Positions 44,429 through 52,555 of a DNA stretch of 64,000 nucleotides are shown here, in pieces. The stretch covers positions 22,130-86,129 of the forward strand of contig SVNH01000016.1 of the NCBI GenBank assembly GCA_015067005.1, read 5' to 3'. A program made the position numbers and the translations under genes. This DNA comes from Ruminococcus flavefaciens (lineage in GTDB: Bacteria > Bacillota > Clostridia > Oscillospirales > Ruminococcaceae). The notes beneath the pieces are model-generated. The model was not told the DNA's origin, made no database searches, and saw nothing but the letters and a program-made list of their open reading frames with translations. Each line of letters begins with the position of its first letter. Position 1 is the first letter of the stretch.

Positions 44429-46489
44429 ATGAAAAACAAACTCAAAAGAGCTGCCGCAGCTGTATCTGCAATTGCTATGTCTGCTATGCAGCTTGCTGCT
44501 TTTCCGGTATCACAGTCGGTAACAGCAGCAACACAGTTCCCGTTCGTCATCGAAGGCGAAGACATGAAGGGCGCTACTCCGTGGAAAGATATTTACGGAC
44601 AGAAGATCGACGGCTATTCAGGTTCGGGATTCTGGTATCTCACTAACGACAGCGCTTCACTTGAAGTGGATGCTCCGGCAGAAGGTATGTATCAGATAAC
44701 CGTTCACGGCGCTCAGATACTGAACAAAGAAGGCAGAAAGCAGGCAATGAAGGTCAATGGTGTCAAGTATGATGCTCAGGCACCGTATTCGGATAAGTGG
44801 ATCGACTACGATTTCGGTCTTGTACGTCTTAAAGAGGGCAAGAATACTATCGAATTCTTTAACGATTACGGCTATCTTGCTGTTGATTATGTAACAGTAT
44901 CCGAGGCTGAATTCCCTGATCTTTCCAAGGCTACTGACAAGCTCTGCGATCCGGATGCTACTTCTGAGGCAAAGTCGCTGATGAAGTATCTCAAGAGCGT
45001 TTACGGCAGCAATATCATTTCAGGTCAGCAGCAGATCTATGGCGGCGGAAACACTATCCAGACCTCTATACGCTATGATGAAGCTAATGACAAGTGTGTG
45101 GATCAGGATGGCAAGGAGTACACTATCGACAAGGACAGCTACGATAAGGACGAGCAGGGACACAAGTTCCCGTGGCACTGTTCCGGCGAGGACGGTCAGG
45201 TCTACACTTACAGCACCCAGAATCGCAATTACACCTACAATAACTACGATAACGATATAAATATCATAAAGGATATGACAGGCAAGTATCCGGCTATACA
45301 GGGATTCGATTTCGGAAGCAACTGTCCGTGCTATGCGTGGGATGACGGAGTTGTTGACCGTATGATTGAGTGGACAAAGGAAAAAGGCGGTATCTGTACT
45401 GCTTCATGGCACGTAAACGTACCTACACGTATGGCTGACTATACTCTCGGTGAACCTCTTGATTTCAGCAAGACTACCTATAAGGGCAACGAGGGCGGAA
45501 ATTCTGTTTCAGATTTCAAGACAGCTAATTGTTTGGTTGAAGGTACAGTTGAATATGAGTATTTCCAGCTTTGTATGGAGAATCTTGCAAAGCAGCTCCT
45601 TGAACTTCAGGAAGCAGGAGTTCCTGTTATCTTCCGCCCATTCCACGAAGCTGAGGGCAACAAGAGCAATACCGATGATCCGATAGACGGCTCAGGTGCT
45701 TGGTTCTGGTGGTCGAAGGAAGGTGCTGTTGTATATAAGCAGATGTGGGATCTCTTACAGGACACCCTCATTAATAAGTACGGCATCCATAACCTTATCT
45801 GGGAACAGAATCTCTACGCTTGGACAGATGCTTCTGCTCAGTGGTATTCAGGCGATGATAAGGTAGACATCGTTGCTTTTGATAAGTACAACACACAGTA
45901 TAACCGCCACGATGGAAAGACTTCCGGAACTCCTAATTTTGATGCTGAATCCGGTATCTTCTATAAGCTAAACGAATTTGTCAAGGGCAATAAAATGGTT
46001 GCAATGGCTGAGAACGATTCAGTTCCGAGCATGGAAAATCTGTTGGTAGAACACGCTTACTGGCTGTATTTCTGTCCGTGGTATGATTCTGAGCAGGATC
46101 ACTATCTGCTTGGTGAGAAGTATCAGGATCCTGAGGAGCTTTCAAAGCTTTACAACAGCGATTTCTGTATCACTCTTGACGAACTTCCGAAGGATCTTTT
46201 CAGCAACAACTCCGAGCCTTCTTCTGAACCGGATCCGACACAGCCTTCTACCGATGAGGATTACGTTTGGGGCGACGCAAACGTCGATGGCAGTGTGGAT
46301 ATGTCGGACGTTGTAATGGTAATGCAGGCTTGTCTGAATCCTAAGAAGTACGGCACAAGCGGTTCAAGCGAGGATCATATTACTGCAAAGGGAGAAATAA
46401 ACGGCGATGTTGACGGTAATGTAGGTCTTACCGCTAATGACGCACTTATTATCCAGAAATTCACACTCCACCTTTTAGACGAGGCATAA
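44429..46489 (+). CDS. Cellulosomal GH26 beta-mannanase with N-terminal CBM35-like module and dockerin
   Basis: The 686-residue secreted enzyme hydrolyses beta-mannan. Signal peptide residues 1-34; a CBM35-like beta-sandwich (IEGEDMKG, GLVRLKEGKNTIEFFNDYGY, about 36-160); GH26 catalytic domain (about 180-590) with acid/base Glu 407 in FRPFHEAEG and nucleophile Glu 528 in VAMAEND; a Pro/Ser/Asp linker; and a dockerin (about 612-686) with GDANVDGSVDMSDV and GDVDGNVGLTANDA. The spacing between dockerin repeats is longer than usual and the second loop is less canonical. AAGGAGG ribosome site. It should assemble on a scaffoldin cohesin outside the cell. Confidence 0.94.
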   Translation: MKNKLKRAAAAVSAIAMSAMQLAAFPVSQSVTAATQFPFVIEGEDMKGATPWKDIYGQKIDGYSGSGFWYLTNDSASLEVDAPAEGMYQITVHGAQILNKEGRKQAMKVNGVKYDAQAPYSDKWIDYDFGLVRLKEGKNTIEFFNDYGYLAVDYVTVSEAEFPDLSKATDKLCDPDATSEAKSLMKYLKSVYGSNIISGQQQIYGGGNTIQTSIRYDEANDKCVDQDGKEYTIDKDSYDKDEQGHKFPWHCSGEDGQVYTYSTQNRNYTYNNYDNDINIIKDMTGKYPAIQGFDFGSNCPCYAWDDGVVDRMIEWTKEKGGICTASWHVNVPTRMADYTLGEPLDFSKTTYKGNEGGNSVSDFKTANCLVEGTVEYEYFQLCMENLAKQLLELQEAGVPVIFRPFHEAEGNKSNTDDPIDGSGAWFWWSKEGAVVYKQMWDLLQDTLINKYGIHNLIWEQNLYAWTDASAQWYSGDDKVDIVAFDKYNTQYNRHDGKTSGTPNFDAESGIFYKLNEFVKGNKMVAMAENDSVPSMENLLVEHAYWLYFCPWYDSEQDHYLLGEKYQDPEELSKLYNSDFCITLDELPKDLFSNNSEPSSEPDPTQPSTDEDYVWGDANVDGSVDMSDVVMVMQACLNPKKYGTSGSSEDHITAKGEINGDVDGNVGLTANDALIIQKFTLHLLDEA

Positions 46490-46495
46490 CATCAA

Positions 46496-46513
46496 AGGGC
46501 GCACAGTTGTGCG
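46496..46513. repeat. GGGCGCAC-type hairpin
   Basis: GCGCACA gt TGTGCGC. Similar hairpins occur at 9668-9686 and, on the opposite strand, around 52467-52483. Confidence 0.7.
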
Positions 46514-46537
46514 CTACTCTTAGCGGAACAATCGAAC

Positions 46538-46553
46538 AACCAAACCGAATAGT
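46538..46553. repeat. 16-bp inverted repeat, left copy
   Basis: AACCAAACCGAATAGT is the exact reverse complement of 50701-50716, just upstream of the serine recombinase gene. Confidence 0.75.
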
Positions 46554-46556
46554 GAA

Positions 46557-46587
46557 AAAAGCGATGCTTATGAAGGCATCGCTTTTA
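46557..46587 (+). terminator. Terminator of the GH26-dockerin gene
   Basis: GCGATGC / GCATCGC stem with flanking AAAAAA and TTTT. Confidence 0.85.
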
Positions 46588-46612
46588 TAGTTTTTAGGTT
46601 TGTTCTCGACAA

Positions 46613-46729
46613 TTAATAGTGCTCAATGTACTCAGTAAGTGAGTCGCATAGTTTGATCGGTTCTCTTGCGGGAGCCGTCTGATAGATTTCGCCTGACGAA
46701 GATTGCCAGAGTACTATAGATATATTAGG
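46613..46729 (-). pseudogene. C-terminal remnant resembling an SMI1/KNR4 (SUKH) immunity protein
   Basis: An open frame of 38 codons ends in TAA at 46613 and has no usable start; it is closed upstream by a stop at 46730. It reads ISIVLWQSSSGEIYQTA then APAREPIKLCDSLTEYIEHY. The pattern 'V-L-W-x-S-x-x-G-x-I-Y' plus 'DSLTEYIE' at the end resembles the C-terminus of SUKH-type proteins. It overlaps the tail of the nuclease-like gene, where an immunity gene would lie. Assignment is tentative. Confidence 0.4.
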
Positions 46730-47909
46730 TTAACACATCTATTGGTATATTGACATAAGTATCGCTAAGGTAGTTTTGAATCTCAGAGATTTTTTGATTT
46801 ATAAAACTTTGTGAATACCCTCTGCCTTTAACATCTAATACTATCCTTTGAGTGGAGCCTTCCGGAAGATTAGTGTTTCGACTTCCAATTTGTCGTTTTA
46901 GTTCTCTGCAAAGATTATAAGTGTCATTTTTTAAATCATAATTTTTAACTTCTATTGCTTCGAGTGTGCCATTGGGATTTCTAACAACAACATCTGGTCT
47001 GGTGGCACCAGTAAAATTATATGCAACTTCCTCGCCATTCCAAAAAGCTATTTGTTCTTCTCCGCCATATTTAGCAAGCGCTCTTATTTCTGATTCGCGT
47101 GGTGTAGGAACAATCTTTGATTCACTATATAATGCTAATGATTTGCTTGCTCCACCCGAGAACGCACCTACTATCGCACCCCATTTAAATCCTTCACTGC
47201 CGTTGCTAATACCTGAAAGCATAGCCGCTTCAAGATCGCCGCTTTGAATGCCTTTAACAATTGCAGATGATGCTCCACTTATAATGGTACCTGAAATCGC
47301 AAATTTAGTTGCTGTTGAAGCAGATGCTGCAAAAACAACACTCACTGCCGGTGCAGTACCAGCTGTCAAAACAGAAACCGTAACACAAACTAATATTACA
47401 CCGCTGCCAATTGCAACATTTTTGATGACTTTATCGAAATCAAAGCCATATGAGAACTCTTCGAACTCCTTTACAGTAGTCTTTCCGTCATCTCCGAGTG
47501 AAAAAACATAACGTTTGCCTTCAAATTGCTTATCAAGCTCTGACAATGAATATCCGAAGAAGATGTTTTCCTGTGAATTGTATTGAAGTTCTTCGATATA
47601 TTCCTTGGAAATATACTTAGTACTGATATTTTCTACAAAGTAGTCATCGCTATTAAGTTCGCCAACAAGCTCAGAATACACTGAATCTTCAAAATATCGC
47701 AATAAATTCGGATCATCAAGAGAGGTGAAGTTAAGCTGTTCCACATAATTCTCAACTGATCCTTTATTTGCGGTAGTAGTATCAGTTTGCGATGAAACTA
47801 TAGCAGATTGAGTAGTGGTTATGACTTCAGAATTCTCAGAACTGCTACTCATGGTACAGCCAGTCAAAGCAAAGACAGCCGCAAGCATGACAGCCAATAT
47901 CTTTTTCAT
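46725..47909 (-). CDS. Lipoprotein with hydrophobic pre-toxin-like region and PD-(D/E)xK-like nuclease C-terminus
   Basis: The 394-residue protein has a lipobox LTGC (Cys 18) and a Ser/Thr-rich spacer. A globular part spans about 50-155. A Gly/Ala-rich hydrophobic stretch (about 162-255, AIGSGVILVCVTVSVLTAGT) resembles the transmembrane/pre-toxin region of polymorphic toxins. The C-terminus has ATRPDVVVRNP (Asp 306), LEAIEVKNYD (Glu 320, Lys 322) and a later KRQIGSR, the order of a PD-(D/E)xK nuclease. The start overlaps the upstream surface-protein stop (ATGA). Function as an interbacterial or defence nuclease is an inference. Confidence 0.65.
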   Translation of the reverse strand: MKKILAVMLAAVFALTGCTMSSSSENSEVITTTQSAIVSSQTDTTTANKGSVENYVEQLNFTSLDDPNLLRYFEDSVYSELVGELNSDDYFVENISTKYISKEYIEELQYNSQENIFFGYSLSELDKQFEGKRYVFSLGDDGKTTVKEFEEFSYGFDFDKVIKNVAIGSGVILVCVTVSVLTAGTAPAVSVVFAASASTATKFAISGTIISGASSAIVKGIQSGDLEAAMLSGISNGSEGFKWGAIVGAFSGGASKSLALYSESKIVPTPRESEIRALAKYGGEEQIAFWNGEEVAYNFTGATRPDVVVRNPNGTLEAIEVKNYDLKNDTYNLCRELKRQIGSRNTNLPEGSTQRIVLDVKGRGYSQSFINQKISEIQNYLSDTYVNIPIDVLT

Positions 47910-49225
47910 ACTTTATCACCGCCTTTTTTGTCGGCAACGTCATTCCTCTTAGACTTGCTTTTTACAAGTATTATTATTACGCAGCCAACGACTAAAGTTG
48001 ATATTACAATGATTACGATAAGTACCGTTGCCGATTTATCGGAAGAATTATCACTATTTTCGTCTGATGTATAAGCTGATGTTGTTTCTGTTTCTGATAG
48101 CTTTTCATTAGTTTTTGTATCAGATATCGTTTCGATCTGTGAGATAAGCATTCCGTCAGCGCTGACCTTTGCACCATTTGCAACCTGATTCTTGATTTCC
48201 TGTATAGACAAACCAGAGGTCATATATGCTTTGAGAATGTCATCGTTACCGACATATATCTTTTTGGTAGTGTCTTCATCAGTATAACGATTATGTACTT
48301 TTATTGTGTAGATACCTTCTTCTGTGTATTTATCTCCATCTTTTGCAGGGCGGTTAAAGCGAACATCTTCCGTAAGGCCTTCCGCTCCTTCAGCAAGTAT
48401 CTCTCTCTTGATAGTTATATCGAGATACTTTGATTTTGCCAAATCAAGATAAAATCCATTAGGCGTAATTGAAGTGTTAGTCAGTTCAGCTTTCGTTTCA
48501 GTATCAAATGGAAACACCATACAGTTACCGTTCCTTACTGAAAACTTAAAGAATATTTTGTAGTCATTATCATTGCTTATCCATTTTGCGTCAAAAGGAC
48601 GCCAATAAAAATGTCTGACTGTATAATCAAGAGAAGCTTCATAGTCGCCCTCTTCAAGCAACTCAACTTTAGTATCTGCGCCTTCCTCAACACCAGATAA
48701 ATAGTCAGTGTATATTACAGGATCACCAACATGATTCTGATAGTCGGTATGCCTTATGATAAGAGCACCTTTTCCAAAATCGGTTTTATCAGTTCCGAAA
48801 TATTTATCATAGCCGTTTGGATCATCATAGATCACGTTATCATCGTCACCATCAAGTTCGTCTATATCTTGATTAAGTTTGAAATAGAGTGTTGGGGTAT
48901 CCCCGACATTTTTCAAAAAAACAGGTGTCTCCTCATCTTCAGCTATTACTCTTGAAAAACCTGTTATATAGAAATCACCTAATGTCCATCCATAATGAGG
49001 ATCCTTCTTCTTGATCGTCTTGTCTTTGTCATATCCGTCATCGTCACCAGCTTTAATTGTTTCACCTAAATAATATCTTTCATTGCCTTCTGAGTTGGTT
49101 TGAACTTCACTTAATGCTTCTGAAGTATCTGACTCTTCAGCAAACACAGAAATCGGCATAACAGATAAAGATATAAATACAGTAATCAAAACAATAATGC
49201 TTGCTTTAATACATGATTTTTTCAT
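47906..49225 (-). CDS. Signal-peptide surface protein with C-terminal membrane anchor
   Basis: This 439-residue protein has a signal peptide ending near VFAEES (residue 30) and an acidic ectodomain without Cys-rich or catalytic motifs (DGYDKDKTIKKKDPHYGWTL, YDPNGYDKYF-like segments). A Ser/Thr/Asp-rich stalk (about 375-405), one membrane helix (TVLIVIIVISTLVVGCVIIILV) and a basic cytosolic tail follow. The family is not recognised. ATGA overlap with the lipoprotein gene means strong translational coupling, so the two products probably act together on the cell surface. Confidence 0.75.
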   Translation of the reverse strand: MKKSCIKASIIVLITVFISLSVMPISVFAEESDTSEALSEVQTNSEGNERYYLGETIKAGDDDGYDKDKTIKKKDPHYGWTLGDFYITGFSRVIAEDEETPVFLKNVGDTPTLYFKLNQDIDELDGDDDNVIYDDPNGYDKYFGTDKTDFGKGALIIRHTDYQNHVGDPVIYTDYLSGVEEGADTKVELLEEGDYEASLDYTVRHFYWRPFDAKWISNDNDYKIFFKFSVRNGNCMVFPFDTETKAELTNTSITPNGFYLDLAKSKYLDITIKREILAEGAEGLTEDVRFNRPAKDGDKYTEEGIYTIKVHNRYTDEDTTKKIYVGNDDILKAYMTSGLSIQEIKNQVANGAKVSADGMLISQIETISDTKTNEKLSETETTSAYTSDENSDNSSDKSATVLIVIIVISTLVVGCVIIILVKSKSKRNDVADKKGGDKV

Positions 49226-49284
49226 AGTGTCACTTCCTTAAAAATAAGCGATTGTTTACAACTATAACGTGCGACTATATAATT

Positions 49285-49313
49285 ATTATACAATATCTTT
49301 GCTACAATATCAA
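49285..49313 (-). promoter_or_regulatory. Promoter of the surface protein / lipoprotein-nuclease operon
   Basis: Minus strand TTGATA (49308-49313), 17-bp spacer, TATAAT (49285-49290). Confidence 0.75.
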
Positions 49314-49516
49314 TATTATAAGTGAAATGTTTACAATTTGTTAGTTAAATTCTATATTTTGCATAGGACTTAAATAGCTATTTTGTTCACATTATCAACT
49401 GAATCATTAGATGTTATACATTTATAGTACTGGAATGTGATATTTTTATTTCTAACAATGCATATCAAATTCTCAGATAAAAATGTCGTCACGAACGAAA
49501 AATAAATGTCGCCATA

Positions 49517-50395
49517 TTTTATGCAAATGAAAAAAAGTTCCCATAATATATATTAGAGGGAGGCGAACGCCGCAGTCGGTACATCTGACTGCGGTATTTT
49601 TGTGTAAAAATGCAAAAAGGATACTGCTCCCACTTTTGGCTATTTGCTGATAGATAAATCAGTCCGACAGGGACAGCAGTGGCAGAATATTGCTATGTGC
49701 TGTGAATGATGTCACTGCTGTCCCTTGAAAGTCCACAAACGATGATATATCCTCACAAACAGTAAGTTGCTCGATTGCTTAGCAAAAGAATATGCTGTCC
49801 CTGAGTTTAATAATTGTCGTTTTGAAAAAATTGTAATTGTTACCTGATTTTATGCAAAACTGGAAAATCGAACCATAATACTATTAGAGACGATGAAAAA
49901 GGCACTGAAAACATGCCGATTTGCAAAAAGGACACTGCTCCCACTTTTTCTCTCAGCAAATGATAGCGTGTCGGTAGTGACGGTAGAAATGTTACCGTCA
50001 CGCAGGCACTTCCCGACAGCTCACAAACGTCTATATAGCTTCATCTGCGGGGCGTGTCGGTATGATTCCGTGTCAGTAGAGTTACTGTCACGGCTGAGTT
50101 ACCGTCACGCACAAAAACGACTGTTTTTGCCCAAGGCACAGAATTCGGGTAGTTATCCCAACTGCGGCGGTGAGAGCGGTTGTCGCGCAACGTGGAGCGA
50201 ATGTGGACGGCTACATCAGTAACGGACGGTGACGATATTATTTGCGAAGAAACGGAGCGGTACCAAGTGACAAAAAGTCTTCCATTTTTGGAAGGCAAGC
50301 ATCGCAGACGGCATTCCGCCTGCCGCATTGCTTGTCGGGGTGAACCCCGATCCCCTTCAAATTATAAGTCAATAAAAGTGAAAGGAATGATGAAA
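49517..50395. repeat. Repeat- and palindrome-rich non-coding stretch upstream of the recombinase genes
   Basis: No gene is supported between 49226 and 50395. Two diverged tandem blocks share TTTTATGCAAA (49517, 49848), CCATAATA...TTAGAG, and a 27-base direct repeat TGCAAAAAGGA(T/C)ACTGCTCCC... at 49611-49637 and 49922-49948 (26 of 27 identical). There is a 12-bp inverted repeat GGGACAGCAGTG (49670-49681 with 49713-49724). GTTAC(C/T)GTCACG occurs at 49991, 50081 and 50098, partly as hairpins. At 50294-50336 and 50337-50348 are hairpins GGCAAGCA / TGCTTGTC and GGGG tgaa CCCC. Confidence 0.7.
49570..49602 (+). terminator. Orphan terminator-like hairpin
   Basis: CCGCAGTC / GACTGCGG followed by TATTTTT. 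There is no plus-strand gene before it; it may be left over from a deleted gene. Confidence 0.6.
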
Positions 50396-50485
50396 ATGAA
50401 CAATGTAACTCACATAAGAAACGAAAACAAGACAATGAGAAGGAGTATGATTGAATGGATGCAAATACAAGAGATACTACAATAA
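50396..50485 (+). CDS. 29-residue ORF upstream of the TnpW-like gene
   Basis: ATG 50396 lies nine bases after AAAGGA. It encodes MNNVTHIRNENKTMRRSMIE and a further WMQIQEILQ, and overlaps the start of the next gene in another frame. It may be a leader peptide for coupled translation. Confidence 0.4.
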   Translation: MNNVTHIRNENKTMRRSMIEWMQIQEILQ

Positions 50486-50631
50486 ACAAGTATGCGGAAC
50501 AGCGCCGAACGCAGTTCGAGATAAATGAAATCATAATTGATGGAAAGACTTGCACCGTCATAAATGCATTTCCGATCGAATCAGACGCAACTGTTGAGGA
50601 CAGGCTCCGCTATCTTGTGAGAGTTAGTTGA
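50455..50631 (+). CDS. TnpW-like small transposon protein
   Basis: 58 residues from ATG 50455, with AAGGAG nine bases upstream. The core EINEIIIDGKTCTVINAF followed by SDATVEDRLRYLVRV matches the pattern of TnpW-type proteins ('IGKTTYIV-x-VHF...ETMEDKI-RLI'), which accompany TnpX recombinases in Clostridia. Its biochemical role is unknown. It is 107 bases before the recombinase gene. Confidence 0.6.
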   Translation: MDANTRDTTINKYAEQRRTQFEINEIIIDGKTCTVINAFPIESDATVEDRLRYLVRVS

Positions 50632-50655
50632 TGAAAATATTACTGGACTTTTGAG

Positions 50656-50709
50656 CCGAGTAGGAGTATACTGTTGGTGTGCCGAAAGGTGCGCCAACAG
50701 ACTATTCGG
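50656..50709 (+). other. Nested hairpin in the recombinase leader
   Basis: Outer pairing CCGAGTAG (50656-50663) with CTATTCGG (50702-50709), one G-U pair; inner pairing CTGTTGG (50671-50677) with CCAACAG (50694-50700). It lies 30 bases before the recombinase start. Confidence 0.6.
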
Positions 50710-50716
50710 TTTGGTT
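50701..50716. repeat. 16-bp inverted repeat, right copy
   Basis: ACTATTCGGTTTGGTT; exact reverse complement of 46538-46553. Confidence 0.75.
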
Positions 50717-50738
50717 TCCAGAGAAGGAGGATCATTAA

Positions 50739-52358
50739 ATGAAACCAAACAACGATTTAATAACAGCTTTGTACTGCCGACTTTCGCAGGAAGATATGCG
50801 CGAGGGCGAATCGCTGTCCATAGAGAATCAAAAACTGATGCTCAAGGAGTATGCTGACAAGAACGGCTTTCACAATTGTAAGTACTATATTGATGACGGC
50901 TTCAGCGGAGTAAACAACAAGCGTCCCGAGTACGTTCATATGCTGAAAGATGTTGAGAACGGACTTGTAGGAACAGTCATAGTCAAAGACCAGTCGAGAC
51001 TTGGACGTGACCACTTGGAAACTGACAAGCTCATGGAATTAGTCTTCCCAGCATATGATGTTCGCTTCATTGCTATCACTGACGGCGTTGATAGCGCTAA
51101 TGGATTGAACGAAATGTCGGGTATAAAGAATTATTTTAATGATTTTTACGCTCGCGACTGCTCCAAGAAGATAAGGGCTGTATTCAAGGCAAAGGGTGAG
51201 CGCGGCGAGCGTGTAGGAACTTCGATTCCATATGGGTATATGAAAGATCCCAATGCTCCGAAACAGCTTATCCCTGATCCTGTAGCCGCTCCTGTGGTAA
51301 GGCAGATATATGAACTCTGTGCTGACGGCAAGGGAACGCGCGCTATTTGCAGATACTTGGAGGAACATGAGATTGAAAGCCCAGGCGTTTATGAGTTTCA
51401 CACTAAAGGAAAAAAGAGTAAGCACCCCGACCTTGAACATCCGTATCTGTGGACTCAAAGCACCGTCAGAGATATGCTTTCAAACAGGATCTACTGCGGC
51501 GATACTGTGAACTTTCAGACATACAGCAAGTCTAACAAGCTGAAAAAGCGTATCAAGAACGCTCCCGAGAATATTCTCATATTCGAGAATACTCACGAAG
51601 CGATAGTAAATCGAGAGCTGTTCAACCTTGTACAGAAACATTACGAAGGAAGAAAGCGTCCCGACCGCCATGGCGATACTGACAAGTACGCTGGTTATAT
51701 CTATTGCGCTGACTGCGGCTCGAAAATGTATCTTCACAGAGGAAAGAATATCAAACCCGAGAATAACTACTATCAATGCGGCGGTTATCAGACCAAGGGC
51801 GGAAGGTATTGCACAGTACACAGCATAAAGGCGAATGTTTTAGACGCATTGGTCTTGGCACAGCTCAAAGATTTGACTGCCTTTGCGCGAGAGCATTCGG
51901 AGCAATTCTATGAGATAGCAATCAAAAACGGCGAAGAAGAAGCTCAGATGAAGAAAAAGGAAGCCGAGCAGAGGCGTTCAAAAGTTGAAAGCCGTATCAA
52001 GGAACTCGACAATATTATCCGCTGTCTATTTGAAGAAATGGCTACGGGAAGAATGACGCAGGAACGCTATGACAAGCTTGCGTCTGGCTATGAGAAAGAG
52101 CAGCGCGAGCTTGAAACCGAGCTTGCTGAACTATCCGTGGAGCTAAACGATATGGATAAACGTGACACAGAAGTACGGCGTTTCATTGAAAAAGCAAAGA
52201 CTAATATTGAAATGAGGGAGGTCACTCCAGAGATTCTCAAGGCGTTCGTAACGAGAATTGATGTATATGAGAAACCTGAGAAATATTCAAGGACTTGCGG
52301 AAATATGATTGAGATTCATTATACTGTACCGTCAATTAACAAGCTTGAATCGACTTGA
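50739..52358 (+). CDS. Large serine recombinase, TnpX-like
   Basis: The 539-residue site-specific recombinase of the resolvase/invertase superfamily has an N-terminal catalytic domain with nucleophile Ser in YCRLSQED (about residue 16), KDQSRLGRDHLE and FNDFYARDCSKKIR. A recombinase domain (GYMKDPNAPKQLIPDP...) follows, then a zinc ribbon (CADCG ... YYQCGG ... YCTVHSI), a long coiled coil (about 400-490) and a C-terminal DUF4368-like end (VTPEILKAFVTRIDVYE). GAAGGAGG precedes the ATG. The length agrees with complete TnpX-like enzymes, so it could be active. Confidence 0.93.
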   Translation: MKPNNDLITALYCRLSQEDMREGESLSIENQKLMLKEYADKNGFHNCKYYIDDGFSGVNNKRPEYVHMLKDVENGLVGTVIVKDQSRLGRDHLETDKLMELVFPAYDVRFIAITDGVDSANGLNEMSGIKNYFNDFYARDCSKKIRAVFKAKGERGERVGTSIPYGYMKDPNAPKQLIPDPVAAPVVRQIYELCADGKGTRAICRYLEEHEIESPGVYEFHTKGKKSKHPDLEHPYLWTQSTVRDMLSNRIYCGDTVNFQTYSKSNKLKKRIKNAPENILIFENTHEAIVNRELFNLVQKHYEGRKRPDRHGDTDKYAGYIYCADCGSKMYLHRGKNIKPENNYYQCGGYQTKGGRYCTVHSIKANVLDALVLAQLKDLTAFAREHSEQFYEIAIKNGEEEAQMKKKEAEQRRSKVESRIKELDNIIRCLFEEMATGRMTQERYDKLASGYEKEQRELETELAELSVELNDMDKRDTEVRRFIEKAKTNIEMREVTPEILKAFVTRIDVYEKPEKYSRTCGNMIEIHYTVPSINKLEST

Positions 52359-52405
52359 ATAATAACAGTTGACAAGACGTTGGCACTTGTAACCTGCTAA
52401 AAGAG

Positions 52406-52436
52406 AAACCGAGTGGCTTATAACCACTCGGTTTAC
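52406..52436 (+). terminator. Recombinase gene terminator
   Basis: AAACCGAGTGG / CCACTCGGTTT with a 7-base loop. The arm sequence also matches the AAACCGA(A/G)T(A/G)G motif of the 16-bp repeats. Confidence 0.75.
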
Positions 52437-52450
52437 ATAAGATTTAATAA

Positions 52451-52490
52451 AGTTCCGTTAAGGAGAGCACACAGTAGTGCGCCCTTTTTG
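52451..52490 (+). terminator. GGGCGCAC-type hairpin with T run before folC
   Basis: GCAC acagta GTGC GCCC followed by TTTTTG. Its reverse complement matches 46493-46530 at about four of five positions, including the flanking CTTA-CGGAAC. Confidence 0.6.
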
Positions 52491-52493
52491 CTA

Positions 52494-52522
52494 TTGACTT
52501 TCAAACGTTAGTATAGTATAAT
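52494..52522 (+). promoter_or_regulatory. Promoter of the second folC
   Basis: TTGACT, 17-bp spacer, TATAAT, 33 bases before the start. Confidence 0.85.
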
Positions 52523-52555
52523 GTTCTTACAATAAACTTGTTATGGAGTATAAGA

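Larger units (their letters stand above)
49611..52436 (+). mobile_element. TnpX-type serine-recombinase element or remnant
   Basis: The region combines direct repeats, a TnpW-like gene, a structured leader and a large serine recombinase ending in a terminator. No conjugation, relaxase or cargo genes are seen between 49611 and 52436, so it looks like a minimal or decayed integrative element. Ends are not certain; the AAACCGA(A/G)T(A/G)G motifs at 46543, 50702 (inverse) and 52406 are candidate recombination sites. Confidence 0.5.

Noticed and set aside
49893..50222. 109-codon ORF in the repeat-rich stretch
   Set aside because: It crosses hairpins and repeats, has no ribosome site, odd composition and no recognisable domain.
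50180..50395. N-terminal extension of the small ORF ending at 50485
   Set aside because: The extension is translated hairpin DNA; the ribosome site points to ATG 50396.
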